Assembly (NCBI GenBank): GCA_963966185.1 | Contig: CAWZYM010000076.1 | Coordinates: forward strand, 495,001-559,000 | From: Rhabditoides inermis | Taxonomy: Eukaryota > Nematoda > Chromadorea > Rhabditida > Rhabditidae | Length of the DNA stretch: 64,000 nucleotides | Reading direction: 5' to 3' | In this document: in pieces, positions 23,619 through 34,795 of the stretch | Position numbering within the stretch: position 1 is the stretch's first letter | How the letters are laid out: each line of letters begins with the position of its first letter | The notes under the pieces: model-generated | What the model saw: the letters and a program-made list of their open reading frames with translations, nothing else | Database searches by the model: none | Told to the model about the DNA's origin: nothing | Made by a program: the position numbers and the translations under genes

Positions 23619-25169
23619 CCTTCCGCTGCTGGCGGTCAGTCTAGATCACTTTCACTTTTTGTATCAGCTTCGGATGTCACAGCTAAGTGACTCCGACTCG
23701 GCCAAGACTATTATAGATGAAAACCCCTCTGGCCATTTCATGGTTCTTCTGATCCTTTATTTGTTTCCGGCGTTGTTTTCAACCTCTCACCCCCTTATCC
23801 CCAGCAGGCGGCCGCAAGCGTGCCATTCGCGGCGGCGGTCTCCTCGGCGACCCGGAGAGCGTCGTCTTCCGCGGCGCCGACACTGCCGCTGGTGAATATA
23901 TCGATTTATTGATTTTGTGTTTGTTATCCATGGATTGGTTTGCAGTGTCGTCGGCGGTGAGCGAGTCGAAGATGCCGCCCGTGACTGTGCAGCTGCCGAA
24001 GGCGACTGCTGGATTCTGGAGTACGGGAGGGAAGAAGGACGAAGAGAAGAAGGAGGAGGACAAGGGAGAGGAGAAGAAGTCGGCGTTCCCCTCCCTCAGC
24101 GGGTCCACCCCCGTATTCGCTTTCGGAAAGACTGGTGAGTTGTATTTATTTGTTTTTTTTCGGTTTGGTATTGATCACTTTCCAGCCAGTGCTTCGCCCG
24201 CGTTCCCCAGCTTTGGAAAGACGGAGGAGAAGAAGGAGGATGAGAAAAAGAAGGGGGATGAGAAGAAGGAGGAGGGAGGAGAGACGAAGAAGGGTGAGTG
24301 GGAGGAACAGAACGAGCTGCTAGATACTAGCTATTCCATTTGCAGACGCGCCCGCCATCCCGACGTTCTCGTTCGGCTCGACTGCCTCTTCTGCCGCCCC
24401 TACTGGAGGTCTCTCGTTCCCCTCGTTCGCATCTTCCACCTCCACCACCACTCCCGCCCCCGCCTTCGGAGGATTCGGATTCGGCGCCGCTAAGCCTGCT
24501 GGTGATGCTGCGCCTGCTGCGACGGCTGGAGGAGACGAGGGTGAGTGTCAGTGGTGGTGTATTGATTTATTGATTGATGTTGCAGAGGAGGGTGAGTACG
24601 TGCCCCCGAAGGCGGAGGTGGTGGAGAGTGCGGAGCCGGACGCGGTCCACTCGGTCAAGTGAGTAAGGAGATGGAGAGAGAGAGAGAGAGAGAGCTGGTT
24701 GTTGCATGACCATGAATGTCTTTCCAGATGCGCTGTTCACAAGATGGTTGACAAGGCGTACTCGAAGTTGGGTGTGGGAATGCTGCATGTCAAGGACAAG
24801 GACGGAAAGATGAGCCTCCTCGTCAGGGCTGCCACTGCCACTGGTAAGGGGGAGATGCGACGGGTACTGTACTTACCTTCACTGTACTTGATGGGTATAC
24901 TGTAGTTGTTAGATAATGTACTTGTATTTGTGTGTTTAGGCACTGTGTGGCTGAACGCGTTGATAAACGCGACGATGAAGGCGACGAGCGTCGATGCGAC
25001 CAAGATGAGGGTGAGTGGAGGAGAGAGAGAGAGGGGGAGATGGGAGATGCCTTCTCTGTAGGTGTCGTGTGCGACGGGTCCAGGCGAGATCTCCACGTTC
25101 CTCGTCCGTTTCTCCGCCGCCGCCGACCTCGACAAGGTCAAGAAGTACGTCGACGACAACTCCAAGTAG
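23619..25169 (+). pseudogene. NUP50-like gene copy 2, lacking exons 1-5
   Basis: Exon 6 onward of the NUP50-like gene is repeated here: basic GGRKRAIRGGG, the KKDEEKKEE linker, FG motifs and the intact Ran-binding domain ending KKYVDDNSK at 25169. The first 165 residues, the start codon and the promoter stayed behind at 4596-5308. The old exon-5 donor GGTAAGT reads GGTCAGT here. A chimeric transcript from gene C copy 1 would enter exon 6 in a different phase from the one NUP50 uses, so it would be out of frame. A shorter protein could only begin at an internal ATG such as the one before PPVTVQL. The frame beyond is undamaged, which suggests a recent duplication or some remaining use. Confidence 0.75.
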
Positions 25170-25509
25170 ACACTAGCACCTATCGATTGATCCCTTGTTT
25201 CAGTATTCACTGGCTGGTTTGCGTTACATGTTCTCATTTTCTCTCAATGTTTCCCTCTTTCCCTATTAGTTGTTTGAGATGTTGAATCGAATTTCGCCCT
25301 GTTGTAGTTTTGTATCGAGTTGCTATGCTTACTTTCTAAAATTCATTAGAGATTGTTAGACTTCGAGGTAAACGAAGTGTCTTTGAGTTGATGGATTGTG
25401 TGATTGTTTAGTGAGAATAAATTGTGTTGATGAGTCTTTTCAAAGTGAGTTTGGACGAGAGAAATGACGATCGTCCGGTAAATGATGGACAATGGTTTCA
25501 TTGGTTGGC

Positions 25510-26023
25510 ATGTCGAATCTGCTGGCGGTTGAGCCAGCGAAGGCAGATCTCCCCGCCGCCGGAGGATCTGCCACATTCAAGCTCAAGAACAGTGGCAATG
25601 GAAAGATCGCGTTCAAGGTGAGCTAGCCACGCCCCCTCTGACCCCGCCCCTCTAGGTGCGCTCGTCTAACATCACCGACTTCCGCACCCTTCCGGTGTGT
25701 GGTGTGATGAGCGGAGGGGAGACTCGCAGTCTGGAGATCATGCGACTGGAGGGCACTGCCAAGAAGGACGAGAAGTTCATCGTCCAGTACGCTGACCTCG
25801 GAGAGGAAGACGTGAGCGGGCGAGGGTATCGATCAATTATCCATCGAACTCATTAGATTTTCCTGTTGTATCGTACAATATCGTACTGTAACTTGCGAAA
25901 TATAAGCTGGTTCCCTGGTTCTCTGTTTCCCGACTGGTGGTGTTTTAGGTGAAGGACGCGCAGGAGGCGTTCCGAACTCGCATCGTGGCTGGACAGGCCG
26001 AGATAGCCATCAAGACTACCTAG
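25510..26023 (+). CDS. Small MSP-domain protein (SSP type), copy 2
   Basis: Duplicate of the gene at 7195-7711: exons 25510-25617, 25656-25811 and 25949-26023, 112 aa. The protein differs very little (for example MSGGE instead of MGGGE). All splice sites are kept, and about 0.3 kb of shared upstream sequence is retained, so both copies are probably expressed. Confidence 0.87.
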
Positions 26024-26310
26024 GAGAGAGAGAGGGAGAGAGAGGTAGAGAGAGAGATTGTGTGGTATTATGTGTGTGCCCGATAAATATAGTGTTTATG
26101 CTTCTCGTTTGTTTTGTTGGTTGGACAGGCGGGGCTGAGGATAGCTGTTAGAGTTGTGTCCTAATAACATTCGCTCAGGAACACTTTGTAGGGCTGTTTG
26201 CGGCCTTTCCCCCGGGCACTGCTCCAGGCTGCAGATCCCAATCCGATACAATTGGATATCGTAGAGTGGGTCAACATTTTGTAACCCAAGCTTTGACTAG
26301 TTCTGAAAGG

Positions 26311-26971
26311 ATGCTCGACACTCTTCCCAACGAACTTCTTCTCCAAGTGTTCAGCTACACAACACCAACTGTAAGCTATACTTTGTAAAAGTGTTCAGCC
26401 ATGAATTTACTTAGGATATCGTCCACCTCTACCGTGCATCTGCGCACTTTGCCCGTGTGATCGATCGATACAGGGACGATGTGCCATGTGCAGTGAAAGT
26501 TGTAGTGGTTGACCGGAAGGCGAGACTATTGTGTTGTCCTCGAAACAACAAGCTATTCCAGGATAGTGTTGAGGTGAAGTGGCGAATGGAGGGCGTCCCT
26601 GAGAAACTCAAACACTTCGACGTCCCTTCAGATAACCTTTACAAGTAATCTATTTTATATAATAATTGGTCATAGCCGGACGTTTCAGAAATCAATGTAA
26701 CGTTCCTTCGAATTCCGATGTGCGCAAACTCTTCTGCTTTCTGTCCGCATTCACATTCCATCCTAAGGAAATTCTTCGTCTGGTTCTGGTGAGTGAGTGT
26801 TCTGTGATGTGAGTATGCTATGATTTCTTGCAGGTGGATCTTGGTTCGTGGATGAGAGCTGCAGTTTCCGAGTGGCTCGATGCAATCTGGCGGGAGAGAG
26901 GAGTGCTCATCCCAGAAATCAATCATGTATCCTTGGACGTCGCACGCAAGAATGGAATGATCAAGGAATGA
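26311..26971 (+). CDS. F-box protein, copy 2
   Basis: Duplicate of 8040-8706, with the same four-exon structure and the same F-box start MLDTLPNELLLQVFSY. A 6-nt in-frame deletion removes two residues after SDV, and there are several replacements (EVKWRMEG for AVRWRMEG, AFTFHPK for EFTLHPK, SEWLDAIW for CEWLDAMW). It has no stop or frameshift and encodes about 175 aa. The replacement-rich pattern suits a fast-evolving substrate receptor. Confidence 0.8.
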
Positions 26972-27164
26972 GGTTATGTACTGTAGTTGTTCTCTACTAT
27001 TGTTTGCTAAATATGTTGTGACGTCGTTGTATCGACATTTATCTGAACATACACGTGACTAGGGTGAGTAAAGCGGGGGGAAATGTCACAACGTTTGAGG
27101 TGATGGAAGGAGAGGGAGAGAGGGGGAAGAGAGTGAGAGGGAGAGAGAAGGGGGGAGAGGGGGT

Positions 27165-27633
27165 CTACTCGTTTGCATGGCTGCCGTCATATGCCTCTTG
27201 ATCCGACGAGGCGCGCTTGAAGAGCTCATTGTAGAGGCCGATCACCTGAACGGACATCTCTCTCTCTCCCTCTCTCTGCCTCTCTCTGCCTCTCTCTGCC
27301 TCTCTCTGCCTCTCTCTGCCTTTCTCTGCCTTTCTCTGCCTCTCTCTGCCTCTCTCTGCCTCTCTCTGCCTCTCGCTGCCTCTCGCTGCCTCTCTCTGCC
27401 TTTCTCTGCCTTTCTCTGCCTTTCTCTGCCTCTCTCTGCCTCTCTCTGCCTCTCTCTGCCTCTCTTTCTCTCTGCCCCCTCTCTCTTCCTCTTCCCCCTC
27501 TCTCACCTCATCCGTTGTAGCTGTATCCTCGCTGACCCTCAGAATTGTCCGATCAGCGACAGGCTTCACCAGAGGAGATTCGATGGTGGCAGAGGAGTGC
27601 TTGGCTGAAATAAAGAGGGAATAGCAGGAGAGG

Positions 27634-27687
<54 letters not shown>

Positions 27688-27792
27688 TTTACCTGCAATA
27701 GTCTCGGCGAGTCCGTCTAGAATCTCGAATAGCTGATGCACCAAGATGCGGTCAGTGTCGATGAGTTGCTCTAGCTGCAAACATCTCTCAAC

Positions 27793-27841
<49 letters not shown>

Positions 27842-28282
27842 ATCCTCACCAGTTTCGCATTTCTCCATGTGCTGATGAGTCGTGTCTTCTCCAGATCCCA
27901 CGTCTCTTCTGCTAGTTCGCGCGCCACTTTCTTCTCCTACATATTGTATGTGATATGCCACTTCGGCAATCGCACTTGTGCCCGTACCTCACTAAATATG
28001 ATCTGCACCAGTCGGTGCGCCTCCCTGCGGTTCTCGACGGAATCCCAGCGGTCTGCTGTGTCTGCGAAGTCCCTGGGAAGAGAGTGTGGATGAGAAGAGA
28101 GAGAAAGAGAGAGGGGGGCGGGAGAGAGAGGGAAAGAGGGAGAGAGAGAGACGCACTGTTCGAAGTCGTTCTCGTCTAGTACATCCACGTCCTTGTTCTC
28201 CTCAACCCATCGACGAGCGAATAGCAGACGGCGCATGAGGCCGTTGAGAGCATAGTGGAGGGCGATCGTCTTCTAAACCGAG

Positions 28283-28325
<43 letters not shown>

Positions 28326-29189
28326 CTTCCTCTCTCTCACCCCTGCGTCTTCTAGTTGTTCATCCTCGTCCATTTCTAACACTCCCTGGAACAGCTCCCA
28401 CAGCTCATCGAGATCCGCCTGCAAGATTACGGTATAGAGATTGTCGTGATGGGACCAGGCCTTGATACTTGAACAAAACGGAGCCATACGGGAGTAATAA
28501 TGCTACAGTAAGTACAGTACTTGTGTCGATCTGACCTGTGACGCAGCGATGGGGTACGATAGCTGCTTGGCTACCGTGTCCATGGATGGAAGGGGCCGAC
28601 CGAGGTGAATCGAGTCCAGAAGAAACTGGCCGAACTGGCGGGCTATCTGGTCACTGCAAGGCTCTCTCTCCCTCTCTTCCCCCCCCCTCCCTCTCTCTCT
28701 CACTCTCTCCCACTCACCTCGCCGCTTTATGCTGTCGCTGTTTGGAGAGGAGCAGTAGGCGGAGCGAGAACCTCGGCGGTTCCTCTCCCTCCTCCAGCTC
28801 CTCTGGATAGGGAGACAGGGAGGCGAGCCAGTCGGCAGACAACCATCGAGGGTACTTGGGGAAGAGGAATGGCAGCGACTGGAATGAGAAGGCTCACTGA
28901 TAGATGCAAGGGCACGGGCCGAAGCGGGGTAACCCCCTCTTTCTACTATTAACTGTGTTTCCCACGTTATAGTTATGTCTTGGTTATGTATACTGTACTT
29001 TTCCTTTCCTACTGTATCCATCATTTATTGATTGATTATTGATTGATTGATTCACCTCATCATCGATTTCCTGGTCTTCGTAAGGCGCGGGGCGGGCGAG
29101 CATCTCGCGACGAAGCCATCTGGAGGGAATCTATGGAAGGGAAAAAGAAAGGAGGAGAGAGATAGAGAGATAGAGAGAGAGAGAGAGAA

Positions 29190-29244
<55 letters not shown>

Positions 29245-32200
29245 CTCACATGTCGGCCATCTTCGGATCGTCCTTGACGAGAATGGCCTTCGAAGCCGCC
29301 AGTTCTACGTAGCCGTTCACTAACTGAAAACTTCTGTGTTAGGATTTCAACCTTTCAGCATGCCTGTACTCGATAAAAGGATCATCTTTGAAACCCACGT
29401 CGACGTCGTCGAGTCTTCTGGGGAACTCGCTCCGGTCCCAGTGAGGGTCGCGGAAGAACGACCAGATGTGCCAGCGGGACGCGTCGCGGTGATCGTTCGC
29501 CACTTCCTGCAGGTCTCCCTCTCCCTCTCTCCCTCCCTCTCTCCCTCTCTCTCCCCCTCTATCTCCCTCCCTCTCCCTCGCATACCTTGAAAGAGATGGT
29601 TCCATCCTCGTACCCCTTCTTGACCACTCGATCGTAGTCGGATTCGTAGAAGTCCCAGTGATCGGCGGAGATGGAAACACCACGGAGAGCGAGCAGGGCT
29701 GGAGAAGAGGGGATGAGAGAGAGGGAGGGAGAGAGAGAATGAGAGCGAGAGAGAGGAGAGAGAGAGAGGGAGAGAGAGCGCGCGCGCTGACCCTTCGTCT
29801 TCTCCACGATATACTTGGCGGATGTCTGTGTGAAGCGTCGCATTGCTTGGGTGACTCTGTCCGATGGGAAGGCGATCCTGTCCAGTTGAAGAAGGGAGCG
29901 ACGGCGGACTAGAGGACACATCACCCATGTCTAGAACGGGTGATTGATAGAGGAGAGAGAGAGGGAGAGAGGGAGAGAGGGGGGGGGAGAAAGAGGGAGA
30001 GAGGGAGAGAGGGGGGAGAGAGAGAGGAGAGAGAGATGCGTACCTCATTGCGCATCTCGGTCCTCTTGGCATAGAGCAGTCTGTGCACAGCTGATGTGAC
30101 GCGGGTGCGTATTGCGGGCAGGGCACTCTAAAAAGATGTTATGCAAGCTGACTGTGTTGGCGTACCTCGTATATATGAGAGAGCGTCTTTCCCTCGAGGT
30201 GCCGGATCTTCTCCTCCAGGGACAACACGCGGGCGCATGTGATAGGGCGGGCGATCTCCGATGGTAGCACCGGCTGAAACCATTCTTCCCCCTCCTCCCT
30301 CCCTCTCTCTCTATCTCTCCCTCCCTCTCCCTCCCTCCCTCTGTCTACCTTGAACTGCGGTAGTTTGCACAGCGCCCCTGTGTTCACAGTGAATAGGTAC
30401 TCGCACGAGCGCGTCTCGCTCACATCCGCGATGTACGAGGAGTGCTCCGGAAGACGGCGATCGCAGTGGTACTGTAGTGTGGTTACGGAAGGTGATGATT
30501 ACTGTATGGCTACCGTACCCTGACAATGGCGCGCCGTGCGTGTCCTTCGATGGCGCACGCCTCCCCGCCCTCGTAGGTCTCCTCTGCGTACAGTGGAGTG
30601 GTGGTGGTGAGCTGAAAGCGTCGTGGGTGGTCTCTCTTCCCACCTGTTCTCACCTGTTCCCCTATCCGCAGGTCGGACACGAGCGCTCCGAGGACGATCT
30701 TCTGCACCTCACTCTTGTCGTTCTTGTTGTCCTTGTCTGGCAGATGGTACTGGCGCGCTCTGCGGCCGAAGCACAACTCGTACCGCCACCAGCCTGGCAT
30801 AGCCTGCGAAGGATTCAGCATAAATAACTATATTATGATGTTATATATTTAAGGAGTTCGTCTCTCACTGAATTCCGTCCGAACTTGAAGAGCTATATAT
30901 ACCCAATCAAAGTTTTCGTATTCGTGTCAGAAATATTGTAGTGTCTGCGATAAGAGGGCATGGAGTCGGAGTGAATGTATACCTTGTGGAGACATTTGTC
31001 CGCGCTGAGTCCCCTTCGAAGTTGGAGAGCGACGGCGCGAGGGTGAGGCGAGTCATGGGTGGCGCGACGAGGTGCTGCAATCTCTATCTTTCTCTCTCTC
31101 TTTCTCTCTCTCTCTTACAATCGATTAAGGATCTTGGTATTACACTCACACAAGACCTTAATCCTGGCGAGCATATAAAACGAACAATACAGAAAGCATC
31201 GTCTAGAATTGGTGTTTTAAGAATGGCTTTCCACCACAACGAGTCTCTGTTTATGAATTTTTACAAGTATAAGGTTCGTCCTGTTCTCGAATACGGTAGT
31301 GAGGTTCTCTTAGCCCTCAATGTCACCCAGAGTAATAAACTTGAAACGGTGCAAAGATCGTTCACGAAACTACTTGCTCCTAAACTATCATATGCGGAAC
31401 GGCTACATAAGTTTTCCCTTGAGACACTGTGGACTCGTAGAGTGTTGTCAGATTTGAGAATTGTCCACAGCTTTATTTATGGTCATATAAAAGCAGAAAA
31501 TCCATTTCTTCTGGTTTTGCCGAATGCTAGATCTGCTTCGCTGCGTTCAAATGGTTTAAAAATCACATGTGCGTCGCGAACCACCCTTGGTCAGAGTTTC
31601 ATTACATATCGAGTTACAAAATACTGGAACAACCTTGATTCTTCCACAGTATGCCAATTCAAAAAGATTGACTTCAGAAACGAACTTATGTCATTTTTCA
31701 CACACAACCGCTCACGTTTCACTGTAGATGACCCCACTCGTATGTAATTTTATTGCTCTCTGGCGACGAAGTGTCCTGACGTAGTTGGCTTTCTCTCTCT
31801 ACTAACTTCAGAAGTTCTTGCATCCGTTTCTAAGATTGACAGACCTTTTCTATACACGTTTGGGTGTCAAAAGGTTCTGTCGCAGTCATCGCTCTGCCAA
31901 ACCACCCTTTGTTCTTAACCAGTACTAGGATGTTTGTGCTGTTTGATGATTGATAACATATGGATAAACTATTATTATTATTATTATTTTCCCTAGTATT
32001 CGAGCAACACACGTAGTGAGTGACTTTGTATTCTCTCACCTGGTCCAGAGGGCAGTCTGCACGCGAACCGGTCTCCGTACTTGTTGTTCATGAATGTGTA
32101 CGTGGGGTCGCCATCCTGATAACAGCATGCAATCGATATCAATCAATATCAATCAATACCTTGGGATGGCTGCGGTGCCAGCGTTCCGCTATCTGCTCCA

Positions 32201-32405
32201 CTTGCTCGTTGATGTGTTCATAGTCCTGTGGCAAAGATGAGAGGTCGATACTTTCTTGACCTAATGATAGCCATTAGCTCGCCCTGATGAGAATGTGTTC
32301 ATTACCGAAAGGTTCCGGTTCGAGTCGGAATGTGAATAGGTTGTCGTCGTCGGTGAGAGCTTGTGAGGATGAGAGGACTAGGAATAGAAGAGGAAAACGG
32401 GTCAT
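27165..32405 (-). CDS. Gene A copy 2: MRH-domain ER lectin, intron enlarged by a retrotransposon
   Basis: Duplicate of gene A (8934-13026), with the same signal peptide start MTRFPLLFLVLSSSQA at 32405, MRH motifs (GWWRYELCFGRRARQYH, RYHCD, CEYLFTV) and C-terminal motifs (WVMCPL, DPHWDRSEFPRRLDDVD), and the same stop at 27165. Two introns have changed. A decamer minisatellite has grown next to the last exon (27260-27475). A non-LTR retrotransposon fragment sits in the intron upstream of the exon that starts APRRVTHDSPHP (31114-31988), antisense to the gene. The exons I followed stay open. If the enlarged intron is spliced, the protein is nearly the same as that from copy 1. Confidence 0.8.
27258..27476. 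repeat. Decamer minisatellite, about twenty copies
   Basis: Tandem 10-bp units of the form TCTCTCTGCC, with variants TTTCTCTGCC and TCTCGCTGCC in small blocks, in an intron of gene A copy 2. Unit 1 has only a short (CT)n at the equivalent place (9028-9045). The array therefore expanded after the duplication. The block pattern of variants suggests stepwise slippage. Confidence 0.85.
31114..31988 (+). mobile_element. 5'-truncated non-LTR retrotransposon inserted in gene A copy 2
   Basis: An open frame from the junction to the TAA at 31745-31747 encodes the C-terminal part of a LINE-type reverse transcriptase: IKDLGITLTQDLNPGEHIKR, FYKYKVRPVLEYGSEV, NKLETVQRSFTKLLAPKLSY. These are the thumb-region signatures of CR1/jockey-like elements. 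About 220 bp of 3' UTR follow, ending in an (ATT)n tail at 31970-31988, as expected for some LINEs. The empty site is preserved in unit 1 (12538-12616), which dates the insertion after the duplication. It landed in a (CT)n tract; I cannot define a target-site duplication because of the repeat. Non-autonomous as it stands. Confidence 0.87.
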
Positions 32406-32949
32406 TGGTGGGAAATAGAAGGAATGAATAGCATAAATAAGGCCACGTCAGGATAGGAACGGGGCGGCAGCGAAATAACGTTCAACGATCGCTGAAAGAA
32501 ACCGTAATACATTGGTATTTTGTGATAAACACGTGTGATTCTCGGAACAATTAATACAATACGCAAATTTAAGTGTTGAAACAATACTCAAGAAGGCAGC
32601 GACCATTGACTGCAGCGCGTTGTTGGTGTTGGTGTATCGATTAATTAAAAGGCAAGTGGCAACAACTCATATAAATGATCGATATTTATTCAAAATACAT
32701 CAAAACATTGAATGATTTGGTATTTGTACATTGTAATTAACTATGAAAATAGAAGAAATGTCACACAAATCTTGAAAACAGCTGATCGCTTCGGCGCGTA
32801 GGCGTGGTTAGTGTCACATAGTGCAGACATGTGGTGTAATCCCAAAACACGCGGGACCACTCATGAAGACTCGAAATAAATTATACTTTCACCATTATGA
32901 ATGATAGAATAACACGAATATTTCACAATTAGCACATGTGAATATCCGT

Positions 32950-34520
32950 TCACTTATTAGTGTTCTCTATTATTGATTGAATAGTCATGTTTACGACTTC
33001 CGATTGAATAGAGTCGATGCACTGTAGAGTCTCCCATCTCGCGACGCACATCAGTGATTGACTGAAAAATACAATAATATCTCGATCAGCAACTGGATAC
33101 TTGCCTCGGTCACTATTCGCACAGTCTCTTCGAAATCAGCAGCAGCACAGAACTGCATGAGAAACGCTCTATTGTATGAGTGAGAATTCCTACCTTTTCC
33201 ACAGCTTCATTCACAGCAGTTCATTCACTGCAATCAGCTTCATTTATTGCAATCGATTTTCGCGCATATCTCTTTGACATTGCTGAAATACTCTGCATAT
33301 TCGAAGTTTCTCTAAATAGCAAAATCTTTTCTAACCCACTTCAGCGTGATCTGCAAAGAATCGATGATAGAAACTGAATGTCGAGAAAGCGAATACATGA
33401 CTGGGATCAGAGACGTGTGGATGACAGGATACCATATCTCTGATGTAAATCCCCAATCAAACCCGCTATTGATGAGAACACGCGCGAACAACTTTATCAA
33501 GATGTATATGCAAGTATATAACACATGCATCACATAAGATCGAAAATACGCGATACGGGGACAGTGTTGAGGTGCATCCAGAACTGGATGGTTGACGCGG
33601 CACTGCACATTCGCCTCGTATCGCTTCTGATAGATTAATTGGCTACAAAGTGATAAAGATACGTTTTTACCAGCATCCGTTCTCTTTCCTTGACGATCGC
33701 TAGGTACTCTCTGATTTTCGATGGCGCCTCCACTTTTCCCAGCCACCATTGACACCAAAGCCTAGTAAAAGTACATCGTTCCCATTTCATGATAGAATAT
33801 TCACCTTTGATTTTCAGGAGATCGTTCTGCTGCGATAGTGAGATCATACATCATACTGTTGACGTACTGCAATAACGACGTTTGTGCCTCTTTTTTTTAC
33901 ACTGCATGCGCAAATTAGCTGCACTAACGATTTCTCGGGGAGTCATTTCTGTCCATTTGCGGTTGTGAAAGGAATCCCAAGTATGGGACTTCTCGAGCTC
34001 CAAATTCTCATTGATAGGGTCGTAAACATCTGACTGAAGTAACTAGTAACCATGTATCGTGATTACCGCTTATACTTACCATCGAGTTCCTTATCAAGAA
34101 AGGTATGATGCAAAACAGAATTCAATTGTTTGTAGAGTTTCCTTTTCAGTTTCTTCGAAACTTTGTCCTTGAACTTGTAACCGCGATTCGACACTTCTTC
34201 TGAAACAGTCATAGAATACACAATCTTCCTCAATTGGTTTCCATCGACCAGGACAATGACATAGAGAGTGGTAGAATGAGAGAATTGAATGACTGAATCC
34301 TTGATTCGCATGTTCTCAGAGATGCGATCGTATCCAGAATCGGGCGCTCCGCATATCATCCAATCCTGACAACCGTGTCATATATAATGATCAGTGTTCT
34401 CTCCTTTTTGTGGCACTCACCTTCAGTTAGCAGACCGGTGCGTTGCTTATACATCATTAGTCGGAAGTCTGACAGCATGCTCTCGCGAAAATTCACTATG
34501 CTCCAGTTATCCGATATGAT
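32950..34520 (-). pseudogene. D2, broken family member, copy 2
   Basis: Retains the 5' exons lost in unit 1: ESMLSDFRLMMYKQRTGLLTE (34501-34433 region), then DWMICGAPDSGYDRISENM and YSMTVSEEVSNRGYKFKDKV. These align with D (MLSSLRLLMYRQRSSLQTE, DWMMCGTPGSGYE). The next exon starts DVYDPINENLELEKSHTWD, then FHNRKWTEMTPREI; single-base losses shift the frame there compared with unit 1 (FHNRKWDRNDFPRKVD), and the GT donor is lost (TTAGTG). No signal-peptide exon is evident upstream. So D2 is damaged in both units, but by different lesions. Confidence 0.68.
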
Positions 34521-34795
34521 ATAGATCAACTATTTGCCACAGCAACATGTTTGCGTGCCAATTGTTCTCTCAAGAATTGGAATTGGAAAACTTTATGCAC
34601 AAGATCGTTAGAATGAAAGTACAAAACACGAATTTAACAAAAGTATTTATACATCGATAAAGCACAAGGTACATATAAAATACTCTCAATTATAAGTTAC
34701 CGAAGGATAGTAAATATTATTTATTAAAATGTAATTAATCATGCGAATGTCTCATAACAACGTTAAAAGAATAATTATACAAAATACTCTAAAAA

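Larger units (their letters stand above)
17189..23644 (+). pseudogene. Gene C copy 1: MRH-domain ER lectin, cut off at the duplication junction
   Basis: Exons 17189-17315, 17409-17491, 17537-17620, 17688-17783, 17829-17895, 17956-18068, 18284-18337, then a 3845-bp intron, then 22183-22271, 22336-22465, 22522-22592, 22641-22771, 22829-22915, 23105-23211, 23317-23454 and a last exon ending in the junction. The N-terminus MLVLVSSLLTCVSVAVG is a signal peptide. The MRH domain is complete: NTGWWTYEVCLGK and SSQLHY, then RRTVVR in exon 7 and YSCDPALE plus ETATCEYLVEV in exon 8. The C-terminal part reaches YYYFTDPHWDKRWWP and the exon ending ELWQ; there the DNA switches to NUP50 sequence and the frame stops at 23642-23644 after AFRCWRSV. 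About half the C-terminal domain is missing. The donor after exon 13 is weaker (GTTAGT) than in copy 2 (GTGAGT). A truncated soluble lectin could still be made. Confidence 0.75.

Noticed and set aside
23619..25169. In-frame lectin-NUP50 fusion protein
   Set aside because: The junction frame hits a TAG within about eight codons, and the remaining splice phase does not match NUP50 exon 6.
27258..27476. CRISPR-like regularly repeated array
   Set aside because: The 10-bp units are contiguous with no spacers, in an intron of a eukaryotic gene; it is a minisatellite.
30941..31747. A 268-aa plus-strand host gene
   Set aside because: Its first part is antisense intron and exon sequence of gene A, and the remainder is the reverse-transcriptase fragment; the fused frame is accidental.
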